The notes: a model not told the origin generated them from the sequence alone. Numbered from the stretch's first letter, positions 1-8,267 are shown. The stretch is DNA of 12,481 bases from Gymnopilus junonius (GCA_015501075.1 JADNYJ010000818.1:1-12481); one strand, 5' to 3'. Numbers and translations: made by a program.

Positions 1-605
1 TACCTCGTCGGCCATTCCATGTCTTATGCCTGGAACGGCTTTCAATCTGACCCCTGACAAGCTGATGTCGGGGTGGGGCAGGGCTCTGCTTTGTCCCCAG
101 TACTCTCGGCCACTCTTCCTCACACCAGTGCTGAAGCTCTTCATGCAGAATGAGTCGGTTTCCGATACCACTCTGCTCTCTTATGTCGATGATGGCACAC
201 TCATTGTGCAGTCAAAGACTCTCGATGCCAACTGCATAGCCCTGAAAAGATCCTATGCGGTGATCTTCGAACTCTTCACAAAGTTCGCCCTTGCTCTTGA
301 GCATGACAAGACAGAGTTGTTCCATTTTGATCATTCTCACTCTGAGTTCAATCTGTCCATGGATCTAGGGTATGCTCCCAACACTAGTGACAAACATCTG
401 ATGCCCAAACTGTTTTGGCGGTATTTGGGTTTCGTCTTTGACTGGAAATTGACATTTCATGAACATGTCCAGTACTATTCTACCAAGTCCTTCACCACCG
501 TTAAGGTGATGAGGATGCTTGGTAATTCATCCAGGGGCTTATGCCCATGCAAAAGCGTCTGCTTTACAGGTCTTGTGTGTTGCCTATTGCAACATATGGC
601 CTCGA
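1..605 (+). pseudogene. LINE ORF2 reverse transcriptase fragment (motif B to thumb), broken
   Basis: This is the C-terminal part of a LINE reverse transcriptase, which makes cDNA from the element RNA at the nicked target. Frame 1 opens with YLVGHSMSYAWNGF, hits a TGA at 55-57 (copy B has CGA there), and continues with motif B, GVGQGSALSP. A 1-bp insertion between 98 and 113 then shifts reading to frame 2, which carries the catalytic YVDD box (182-193) and the thumb as far as LGNSSRG. A 1-bp deletion near 535 returns reading to frame 1 (MPMQKRLLYRSC), and another near 603 passes it to the RNase H frame. The N-terminal residues of the open frame beginning at 26 are off-frame and not real protein. 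The upstream RT and endonuclease lie outside the window. Confidence 0.85.
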
Positions 606-1985
606 TTGTGGTTCTTCCAAGGTGCTAAGTGCCAGGGGACCATCAAACTGCTGACCAGCATGCAGAGGCATGCTGCACTCTGGATTACCAGTGCATTCTG
701 CACCTCCCCTATGGGAGGGATTGAAGCCCTTGCTGGCCTGGTCCCTATCCACTTAGTCTTGAGATGTGCTGCCACAGTAGGTGTTCTGCATATGGTGGCC
801 CTCTCGGACACTCATCCGGTGTGCTCCCTTTTAAGCGCACCCTTTTCCAAAGGAGCGAGTCCTCACCCTCGCTCTGCTGCTTTTATGATGGCCCCACAAT
901 GCGCTAAGGTGCAGGGTACTGTTATGGATGTTGATGACATGCTCCATGTCGTCAGCAAGCCCCTGGAGCCCTTTGCCCCAGAGGCTCGTCCCGGCGGGCA
1001 ATTCCTTGAGTTACATCATGGGATTCACTTTGATATCACCCCAGCACCCAAAGATAAGGTTGGGTTCCGGCATGAATGGTTAGACCGCTTCTGGGAGGCC
1101 TTGAAGCAGGAACCATCCACTCTGGTCTGTGTCGGTGATGGTAGTCGCCCCACTGATCGGAGCAAGCAGGCTATTGCAGCTTTGCTTGTATTTCGCCAAG
1201 GGGTCGAGGTGCACGCATCTCGCTATGTGGCTGGGAGTGCTCTTGCAGAGGATGCTGAGCTTTACTCTCTATGTACTGCAGTTGTCTGGGCCTGTGCCAT
1301 GGATAATTGTGACTCCATTGTTATCATGTCAGACTCCACCAAGGCTTTGGGGAGTCTGCTCGATGCCTCCATGCATTCCAGCCAGGGTCATTCCTTGGCT
1401 GTGATTTGCGCCCTTACGGAATGGTGGACCAGGGGCCCTGGCTGCCACATCTCCCTTCATCATGTCCCATCTTCTTTGAAGTGGGGCATACACTACCAGG
1501 CTCATCTCATGGCAACTGAGCTCTCTGTAGTGGTGGGGCCTAACATGCCACACTCACTTGCGTCACTGTGCAAAGTGGCTGATGATAATCCAGGGGAAGG
1601 CTGGCAAGAGTTGTTCCAGCAACCTTCATACTCAGGGCGACAATTTTTGTCACTCACCGACCTCGACAGGGGTCGACTCGAACCAAGGGCCAAACGAGGA
1701 GGCCCCTGGCTTCAAGCTGCAGGCAGCGACTTGACCCTCTTTACGAGGGTCACTCACGCCATCACCAACCATGCTCCCATTGGGGAGTACTACTCTCAAT
1801 TCAACATTCCTGAATCCACCAGTTGCGAGTGTGGCCACCATACCCAAACTCGTGATCACCTATTCTGAACGTGTCCCCAACATGATCGTCACGACTATCC
1901 AGTTCGTCTGGATCTGCTCATTTCATTTTGGAAGGCTAACCCTATGGCATTCGCCTTCAACTGCCCTCCCCGAGGTGTCGGATAA
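603..1985 (+). pseudogene. LINE ORF2 RNase H domain and C-terminal Cys/His cluster, broken
   Basis: This is the downstream part of ORF2, which degrades the RNA strand of the RNA/DNA hybrid. Counting from an ATG at 519 (true reading begins about 603 with RLWFFQGAK), the RNase H acids are D207 (VGDGS), E247 (AEDAEL) and D272 (MSDSTKAL). The fourth acidic position, within HYQAHLMATEL, appears to be His329 rather than Asp, and copy B agrees. The protein ends with CECGHH...H. A TGA at 1866-1868 falls just before the last Cys; reading on in frame gives TCPQHDRHDYP and about 38 residues to a TAA at 1983-1985. Copy B has CAA at the TGA codon, so the stop is a mutation and not the natural end. There is no in-frame stop between 603 and 1866. 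Confidence 0.87.
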
Positions 1986-2296
1986 CTTGGTTGGGCAAGG
2001 TAGGTGCTGTTCCTGTTGGCTGGATTCGGTGGTTTGGGGTGCACTCAGAACGGAGTCCTAATACTTGGCAGGCTTCGGCTTTGCTGGGTTGAGGGTGGGG
2101 GCCAACCGAAGGGAGGGGTCCAACAAAGTAATGGAAGGGCACCGGAAGGGGGCCCGCCAGCCAAACCCGATAGCCCAGGATGCACGCATACTGTGTTAGC
2201 CACTGAAGGCAGACCATTTCAGGTTGCTGAAGCGGGGGGCTACAATGTCTGTCGATAGCACTGAAGCTCCAGAACCAAAGCCCCCATACACTGTTT
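1986..2296 (+). other. Probable 3' untranslated tail of LINE copy A
   Basis: There is no credible coding here. The segment stays GC-rich and G-tract-rich, like the LINE, until about 2270, and then changes to AT-richer DNA. That change is the basis for placing the end of the LINE near 2270-2290. No poly-A tail or simple-repeat tail is visible. Copy B is cut off upstream of the matching point, so this boundary cannot be confirmed inside the window. Confidence 0.4.
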
Positions 2297-3154
2297 ATGG
2301 CTCCATCAACTACTCAACCTCAATCTACATTCACACATCTCCAGGCTTCTACCTCTTCTGATGCCAATCAGGAAAGTGGACTGAGAACTGCATCAGCATC
2401 TGGCAACCTTTCATCTGACAAGGAGCACCTTATTGAATACTTTGGTATACCAAGACATCTTATAGGCACCAAAAATCAAGGTAAGTCTATTATTTAATAT
2501 TTGTAATCCTATATAATAGATCTAAACTATATTACAGGATTAAGAGTCAATTGGGAGAAGTATTCAGCTTGTGTTACTGCAATCAACCAAGCTCAGCATC
2601 TTTACTCAGCAGGCAAATAGCCATCTAACTTTCCATGTTACAATCAAGACTTAATCATTGAGCTGATTATTGGCAGATCTCATTGGCATGGCAGCTATCA
2701 TTTGATGCAAGCAGTTGCAGATCATCATCCTAACATGGTCCATTGGCTGGAATTGGAACATAGTACACCAGAAGAGGATAAGAAAGCCTGGGGTGTTTCT
2801 ATTCCTCCTATCACCAAAATAGGTTGGCCTGAACTGGAGCGTTATCTTAGAAACCATGGTACTTATCCAATTTCATGTTCCCAAAACCCTCAACCAGTTG
2901 CATCATCATCACATCGTCATCAATCACCATCCCCACACCGTCGATCTCTATCTCAATCTCCTTCTCCACACCATTATCAATCATCATCTGTAATGCATCA
3001 TAGTCAACACCGCCAATCCTCCTCACGCTCTCATAGCATACATCATAATTCATATTCACATAGCCACCGTCGTGAGTCACCTTCTCCTAGTCACTCTCAT
3101 GAAAGGCCCAGCAAGTCATCATCTTACAAGGGCAAAGAGCCTATGAGAAGGTGA
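2297..3154 (+). pseudogene. Unrecognised protein gene, two exons, His/Ser-rich C terminus, in-frame stop
   Basis: I do not recognise the family. Exon 1 (2297-2480) starts MAPSTTQPQS and is Ser/Thr/Gln-rich. A canonical short intron follows (2481-2537), and exon 2 continues in phase as LRVNWEKYSACVTAIN. An in-frame TAG at 2618-2620 interrupts it, yet the same frame stays open afterwards through LIIGRSHWHGSYHLMQAV and an acidic, Trp-containing stretch to a TGA at 3152-3154. The last 90 or so residues are low-complexity His/Ser/Pro/Arg (SPSPHRRSLSQSPSPHH type), probably disordered and perhaps nucleic-acid binding; that function is only a guess. The stop could be a nonsense mutation (CAG to TAG), or the gene could have another intron or restart downstream. 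The splice phase and the open frame on both sides of the stop favour one decayed gene. Confidence 0.55.
2481..2537 (+). other. Predicted spliceosomal intron, 57 bp
   Basis: The intron has a GTAAGT donor and an ATTACAG acceptor, is AT-rich, and has a branch-like CTAAAC about 15 bases before the acceptor. Removing it joins exon 1 to exon 2 in phase 1 and keeps the frame open. The size and signals are typical of fungal introns. Confidence 0.75.
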
Positions 3155-3249
3155 GAGTGTATGTTGCATTACAGCTTCAATGTGTTTCAGTTTTGAGCTT
3201 GTTTGACTTGTTGCCCACTTTCCTTCTCTGATATTCACTTTGGTCTCAT

Positions 3250-3552
3250 ACTCTGGCTATACACGCAAAGTACAGAGTTGTTAGGTTTGGTTTGGTTTGA
3301 TGCATAGCTTGATGCTATGAGGACTTGGATTCAAAACATGCATTGCTTTTGATTGTATTCTGATTTGGACAAAGATGTAGTTATCTGCAGATACATGTAT
3401 AGCAGTTTCCAATATGGACTAACACTCTGTAGATAAACAATGGTACAGAGTTAGTGTAACTCTAGTTAGTAGTACTCTGTAGATACACGCATAGTACAGA
3501 GAGACACTGTAATTGTATGTAATACTCTGTAGATATATGCATAGTACAGAGT
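3250..3552. repeat. Cluster of about four 28-29 bp hairpin-forming repeats
   Basis: Units lie at 3250-3278, 3424-3451, 3474-3501 and 3524-3552. Each begins ACTCTGTA (ACTCTGG in the first) and ends TACAGAG(T). The two ends are inverted complements, so each unit can fold into a 7-8 bp stem with a loop of about 12-13 bases (core GATACACGCATAG). The last three are spaced exactly 50 bp apart. A degenerate core also occurs near 3387-3408. The flanking DNA (3155-3565) has no convincing gene. Confidence 0.75.
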
Positions 3553-3565
3553 TGATGTAGTTGCA

Positions 3566-4562
3566 TGACTTTAAGGCAAGTAACACACAAGGTGCTAGTT
3601 GGACTTTGTTCTGATTTCAAGTTATAACTTGTTATAGAGTGTCACTCTCATGGTCTGTGGAGTTTATTTTTAGCCCAAGTCTTCTCAATACATAGCATCA
3701 TATCTCAGCTGACTTATATGACAAACATCTAAACCATTCTTTCAGTGTTGCAAACTTTAAGGCAAGTAACACCTGAAGTGCTAATTGGCCTCTGATCTGA
3801 CTTTGGGTTGTCAGCTTGTATAACAAGCCACCTACACATGGTGGGTTGCTCATTTTTGGTAAACAGCTACTTTCCTACTGTTTAAACACTTTGTCTCAAG
3901 GATGTAATAAGCCATGAGCTGTAGCTGGAGTATCACAACAGATACACAATTATGTGTTTGTGCACCAGATGCTAATTAGGCTCTGTTCTGACATTGAACT
4001 ATTATTGCTTCTAGCATGCACCTTTCAGGCATGGTATAGCTCTTTCTTGATGGACATTCTTCTCACACATGCATTAGCACTATGCCTCACTTAAGAGAAC
4101 AGATCTAGCATGGTTGTCTCATAATTCTGCAAATTTATAAAGATGATACACAAAGTGCTAATTAGCATGTGATCCAACTTTGACTGAACATCTTTGTTAA
4201 TGTGTTGGTCTCTCATCCTGTAGTGTCTAATTTCAGTATACACACTTCTTTCATATGCTTTAACACTATTCCTGAATTCCATAAGAGGACCTGGTGTGAT
4301 TGTCTCAGAATTGCACAAATCTAGACAGGTAATGTGCAAAGTGCTAATTAGCATCTGATCCAACTTTGACTTAATATCTTTGTTGATGTGTTAGGCTCAA
4401 GTTGATTTTGGTATACATGCTCCTCACAGGTGCTTTAACACTATTTCTGACTTGTGTAAAGGAAACTGGCATGGGTGTCTCAAAAAAATGCAAGTAACAT
4501 ATATACAAAGTGCAAATTAGCATCTGATCTGACTTCAAATTGGAACCTTTGATAATGTTAGA
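3566..4562. repeat. Satellite-like tandem array, about 186 bp period, six diverged units
   Basis: The anchor GTGCTAATTAGCATCTGATC and its variants occur at 3592, 3778, 3969, 4155, 4341 and 4510, giving spacings of 186, 191, 186, 186 and 169 bp. Other blocks recur in register: TTTAAGGCAAGTAACAC before the first two anchors, and AACACTATT...TGTCTCA before the later ones. The inner units at 4155 and 4341 are most alike. The open frames on the - strand here only reflect the repeat, with LDQMLIST-type peptides recurring. No gene is seen inside the array. Confidence 0.85.
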
Positions 4563-5038
4563 GTGAAATGATTTCTCTTGTTTATTTTGAGTATACACCT
4601 TATCTTATCAGATTAGATCAGATCCTCTTATCTGCATGTGTCTGTTTTCATCAGATATCAATCTTATTTGTGAACATCTTATTTTTAGAACTTCCTCTTT
4701 TGGAAATGGACTGGCTAAAGGTATATAAACCCCCAGCTTCTACTAGACAACCCCAGTCAACCACCCCAGACTTCAGGCAAGTACTTAACTATTTCACCAA
4801 TATGCTAGTAACTCACTCTCAACTTCAGCTTGTGATAGCTCATCAGTCTCATGCATTGATGTGCTTATTTTTGGGGCATCAGAACTTGACACATTTCCTC
4901 ACACTGTGCCTCAACTGCATACTGTGCTTTAGGATTTGAGCGCAGCAATTGTGTGATTTGTGAACTCATTTTTTTGAATCATCTAAGGACTCTTAGCTTT
5001 TCTCCACTTTTTACAACCCTTGCCAGGCCCAGCCTTAA
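4563..5038 (+). other. Stretch with no firm gene; possible upstream part of the next gene
   Basis: An ATG at 4706 opens MDWLKVYKPPASTRQPQST, a hydrophilic peptide that could be a first exon. A possible GT donor follows TTCAGGCAA near 4781 and an AG acceptor lies near 4830. None of these joins is compelling. The rest is T-rich with no clear coding. Confidence 0.25.
4722..4729 (+). promoter_or_regulatory. Possible TATA box
   Basis: TATATAAA is followed by a C-rich stretch, placed about 320 bp before the first plausible exon of the decayed gene at 5039. It also overlaps the possible MDWLKVYK peptide, so only one of the two readings can be right. Confidence 0.2.
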
Positions 5039-5800
5039 GCTGCTGCTAGTAAGGAAGGTTGTCCAACTAATACAGTGGACAATAATACTCAGGCTACACC
5101 TGAAGGTGACCCCTGGGTTAGCTAGTTGTTGTTTAGCTTAGTTTAGCATTTTGCTTCTTTTTGAGTTCACAGATCATTCAGGCTCTAGAACGTGATCAAA
5201 CCCAGTTCAATCACATTTTGCAATGTCTAAAACCCAGGACTTCCCCAATATCCCCTTTTCCATGTTTGCTCAGTTTGTGGACAACAACTTCAGCTCTCGT
5301 GTATTGCTAGCTACTGTTCTGACAGTGTTGTTCTCAATGACAGAGAACCCTGACTTGCTCAACCTTCATGCAAGACAGAAGTGCACAGAGTTTGAAGGTG
5401 AGCAAGGCAGAGTTTCTAATGGCTGGATTCGAGCATTTGCATGTGCATTGATGCATCATATTGCAGATGACACCTGGACACTCTTCCAATCCCAGAACCG
5501 CCCAACAACAGAAACTGACCAGGTTGACCACTTATCTTACATCCTTGATGATTTTGCAACTACACTCAAGCTCACTCCCCAGTATAATGGCAGGAATGAA
5601 CTTTGTGCCAAAGTCCAACCAGTGTCATACAATGCTATTCAGGCTGCTGCTGTGATTTGTCCATGCACTACATATTGCTGCAATGGTGACTGTTATCTAC
5701 ATTCATTGTGACAGACCACAAGCATCAGAGACATTCCCCTTGTATCATTGATCAAGGGAAACACTGTTTATCACAATGTGCCAGTATTTGTTAAAAGGAC
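5039..5800 (+). pseudogene. KDZ-transposase-associated CxC5-like protein, N-terminal part, broken
   Basis: The best-conserved part starts at ATG 5223 (MSKTQDFPNIPF) and runs to CPCTTYCCNGDC, a Cys-rich motif. A TGA at 5709-5711 stops it, but the same frame continues with TTSIRDIPLVSLIKGNTVYH and VPVFVKR to about 5800, where an LTR begins. From memory, this order resembles basidiomycete CxC5-type proteins found beside KDZ transposases, which usually continue into a further cysteine cluster that is missing here. Upstream, exon-like peptides ASKEGCPTNTVDNNTQ (from 5039) and IIQALERDQTQFNHILQ (from 5173) join across a 56-bp intron. They lie in another frame, and one extra A in the A-run near 5229 would bring them into phase. 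So I see a likely frameshift, a nonsense codon and an LTR truncation. No KDZ transposase is in the window. Confidence 0.5.
5117..5172 (+). other. Possible intron, 56 bp
   Basis: The donor GTTAGC is non-ideal; the acceptor TTCACAG is good, preceded by a T-rich tract. Splicing joins ...EGDPW to IIQALERD in phase 0. The size matches the better-supported intron at 2481-2537. Confidence 0.4.
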
Positions 5801-5953
5801 TGAAGTCCAGAGTTAAAAACTATCTAAATACAAGGAGAAACTATGTACTACTCACCTGAAGTCCAGAGTTAAGAACTAAGGACTTCAGGAGGACTTAGCT
5901 ACAATGTAACTACTCTGTGACATGTAACATATCATGTGAGAGTCACTCTAACA
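5801..5953 (-). repeat. Candidate 3' LTR of the copia relic, about 153 bp
   Basis: On the - strand it begins TGTTAGAGTGACTCTC, just after a short G-rich polypurine tract, and would end ...GGACTTCA, giving the TG...CA ends of LTRs. Inside, CTGAAGTCCAGAGTTAA occurs twice (5800-5816 and 5856-5872), with an inverted partner GGACTTCAGG at 5880-5889. The start is well supported by the duplicate at 6906-6933. The outer end is chosen from the CA dinucleotide and the end of the flanking coding frame, and could be off by some bases. Confidence 0.5.
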
Positions 5954-6034
5954 TACCCCCATGACTGAACATGTCTCTAAGTCTACAAACAAGAAAGAAA
6001 GAGAAAAACAAGACAAGAAAAGACAAGAAAAGAT

Positions 6035-6910
6035 CTAAGATAACACACCCATTGATTTTCTGCAAAAGTGAACTTTGGGAGCAGGGAGAGACTTTGTCAA
6101 AGAGTCTGCAATCATGTCTGCTGTTGGAATGTAATCTGGAACAATCACACCTTCTTCAACCTTGTCCCTGAGCCAAAAATGTCGAAGATCAAGTTGCTTC
6201 ATCCTCCCATGATGTTCTGGATTCTTTGCAACTGTGATTGCACTTTGGTTGTCCATTTTGAGGGTTGAAGGTCCAGTAGCCAAATAACCAAATTCACCAA
6301 GGATATTCCTCAACCAGGCAATCTCTTTACCAGCTTCAACTGCTCCAAGGTACTCTGCTTCAGTGGTGGAAAGTGCAACAAGAGTTTGCAACTTAGAATA
6401 CCAACTGATAGCTCCTCCAGCCATGATTGAGACATAACCAGCTGTTGATCATCCTGAATCAATGCAGTCACCATGTGAAGCATCAGTGTACATTACAAAG
6501 GGCTCAGACATTGAATTGGTGCTAGAGTAAGTCAGCTTGTACTCCAAAGTTCCTTTGATATAGTGAAGCAGGTGTTTGAGAGCCTGCCAGTGCTTGAAAT
6601 CAGGATTGGAGTTGAAGTGAGCCAAAAAACCCACAGAGTAAGCAATATCAGGTTGAGTCATGGTGGCCAAATACTGAAGAGAGCCAACTGCAGACAGGTA
6701 AGGAATGGTTGCCATTTCTTGTTCCTCCTCAGGAGTAGAAGGGGACATAGAATGAGAAAGTTGGAGCTTGGGAGGAAGAGGGGTTTTGACAGGATGACAT
6801 TTAGACATACCATACTTCTCAAGCATGTCCAGGATGAACTGGCACTGGTGGAGTGTTATAGTGTGCTTGGGGCAGTCTCTGCCAATGCCAATACCTAGTA
6901 GGAACAACAT
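6035..6910 (-). pseudogene. Ty1/copia pol fragment: end of RT plus RNase H, one nonsense codon
   Basis: This is the C-terminal end of a copia polyprotein. The first reading block (6910-6449) gives LLGIGIGRD, LHQCQFILDMLEKYGM, YLSAVGSLQYLA and the RNase H start YTDASHG. A TGA at 6449-6451 falls inside the usual DSGRSTAGY motif, where Arg is expected, so CGA to TGA is likely. The same frame continues with MAGGAISWYSK, STTEAEY (catalytic Glu), KMDNQSAI (catalytic Asp) and TADMIADSLTKSLP, ending at a TAA at 6035-6037. That ending is normal for copia RNase H. The first codons before FLLGI come from the LTR fusion, so the ATG at 6910 is not a real start. Confidence 0.88.
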
Positions 6911-6935
6911 ATCATGTGAGAGTCACTTTAACATA
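6906..6935 (-). repeat. Residual 5' LTR end, direct repeat of 5926-5955
   Basis: Thirty bases match 5926-5955 with a single C/T difference. On the - strand it reads TGTTAAAGTGACTC onward for 28 bp and then switches abruptly to RT coding. This marks the upstream end of the copia relic and the left edge of its internal deletion. Confidence 0.8.
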
Positions 6936-8267
6936 GCCTTCAAAAATGATATGAGCTGATCCAGGCAAACTGGATAGTCATGACGATCGTGTTGGGGACA
7001 TGATTGGAATAGGTGATGATGAGTCTGGGTATGGTGGCCGCACTCGCAACTGGTAGATTCAGGAATGTTGAATCAAGAGTAATACTCCCTGATGGGAGCA
7101 TGGTTGGTGATGGCACGAGTGACCCTTGTAAAGAGAGTCAAGTCGCCACCAGCATACTGAAGCCATGGGCCACCTCGTTTGGCCCATGGTTCAAGTCGAC
7201 CCCCGTCGAGGTCGGTGAGTGACAGAAAATGTCGCCCTGAGTACGAGGGTTGCTGGAACAGCTCTTTCCAGCCCTCCCCTGGGTTATCGTCAGCTGCTTT
7301 GCGCAGCGAGGCAAGTGAGTGTGGCGTGTTGGGCCCCACCATGATAGAAAGCTCAGTCACCATGAGATGAGCCTGGTAATGTATGCCCCATTTCAAAGAG
7401 GATGGGACATGATGAAGGGAGATGTGGCGGCCAGGACCCTTGGACCACCACTCTGTAAGGGCATGGATAACAGCCAAGGAATGAGCTTGGCTGGAATGCA
7501 CGGAGGCATCAAGTAGACTCCCCAAGGCCTTGGTGGAGTCCAACATGATAACAATGTAATCACAGTTATCCATGGCACAGGCCCAGACAATTGCAGTACG
7601 CAGAGAGTAAAGCTCAGCATCCTCTGCCAGAGCACTCCCAGCTGCGTAACAAGATGCATGCACCTTGACCCCTTGGCAAAATACAAGCGAAGCTGCAATA
7701 GCCTGCTTGTTCCGATCAGTGGGGCAGCTCCCATCGCCGACACAAACCAGAGTAGACAGTTCCTGCTTCGAGGCTTCCCAGAAGCGGTCTAACCATTTGC
7801 GCTGGAGCCCAACCTTATCCTTGGGTGCCGGGGTAATGTCAAAGCAAATTCCATGATGTAATTCAAGGAATCGCCCACCTGGACGAGCTTCTGGAGCAAA
7901 TGGCTCCAGAGGTTCGCTAATGACATGGAGTGTGTCATCGACATCCATAACAGTACCCCGCACCTTAGCGCATTGTGGGGCAGTCATAAATGCAGCAGAG
8001 CAATGGTGAGGAGTCACTCCTTTGGAAAAGGGTGTGCTTAAAAGGGAGCACACCAGATGAGTGTCCGAGAGGGCCACCATATGCAGAACACCTACTGTGG
8101 CAGCACGTCTCAAGACTAAGTTGATAGGGACCAGGCCAGCGAGGCCTCGATCCCCCCATAGGAGAGGTGCGGAATGCACCAGTGATCCAGAGCGCAGTGT
8201 GCCTCTGCATGCTGGTCAGTAGTTTGATGGTCCCCTGGCACTTAGCACCTTGGAAGAACCACAATCA
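6936..8267 (-). pseudogene. LINE copy B ORF2 RNase H domain and C-terminal Cys/His cluster, broken
   Basis: The frame begins after a TGA at 8267-8265 (copy A has CGA) with LWFFQGAKCQGTIKLL and reaches TSPMGG. Two 1-bp losses near 8140-8160 then move it to the main frame. Numbering that frame from an ATG at 8179, the RNase H acids are D149 (VGDGS), E189 (AEDAEL) and D214 (MLDSTKAL). His271 sits where the fourth Asp is usual, as in copy A. A TGA at 7075-7073 interrupts; copy A has CAA there. The same frame then continues through CECGHHTQTHHHLFQSC, with all Cys/His ligands in place, to the copia junction near 6936. Confidence 0.87.

Larger units (their letters stand above)
1..1985 (+). mobile_element. 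LINE copy A: Tad1-like non-LTR retrotransposon, 3' half of ORF2
   Basis: This is the 3' half of a LINE second reading frame, entering from the left edge. Domain order is end of the RT (motifs B and C), thumb, RNase H, then a C-terminal Cys/His cluster. It is the same family as copy B (about 6934-10640, opposite strand); both can be aligned from the window start to about position 1937. In a stretch of about 83 residues around YVDD I count about 10 differences. Relative to copy B it carries a 1-bp insertion between 98 and 113, a 1-bp deletion near 535 and another near 603, plus stops at 55-57 and 1866-1868. The copy is therefore dead. RNase H inside ORF2 and the C-terminal Cys/His cluster fit fungal Tad1-type or I-type LINEs; the exact clade is inference. 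Confidence 0.88.
5801..6933 (-). mobile_element. Ty1/copia retrotransposon relic with large internal deletion
   Basis: Reading leftwards, it has 28 bp of 5' LTR (6906-6933), then directly a pol fragment starting within the RT (FLLGIGIGRD), RNase H, a purine-rich tract with GGGGG at about 5956-5960, and a 3' LTR starting TGTTAGAG at 5953. The 30-bp block 5926-5955 repeats at 6906-6935 with one mismatch, which identifies the 5' LTR start. Gag, protease, integrase and most of the RT are gone. The left flank is the KDZ-associated-type gene and the right flank is LINE copy B. No matching target-site duplication is seen (AGGAC on the left, TAGCC on the right). Confidence 0.75.

Noticed and set aside
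3424..3552. CRISPR-like regularly spaced repeats
   Set aside because: There are only three evenly spaced units, the spacers are short and AT-rich, and the context is eukaryotic with introns and LINEs. No cas-like gene is present.
4091..4598. Two open frames on the - strand of 75-90 codons
   Set aside because: They lie in the 186-bp tandem array, and their peptides repeat with it (LDQMLIST and variants), so they are by-products of the repeat.
5801..5816. Clean target-site duplication for the copia relic
   Set aside because: The five bases outside each end (AGGAC and TAGCC) do not match, and I found no alternative nearby.
7013..7856. + strand open frames of about 63-69 codons
   Set aside because: They are antisense to the RNase H region of copy B. 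Equivalent antisense frames occur at the matching place in copy A, as expected from shared sequence.
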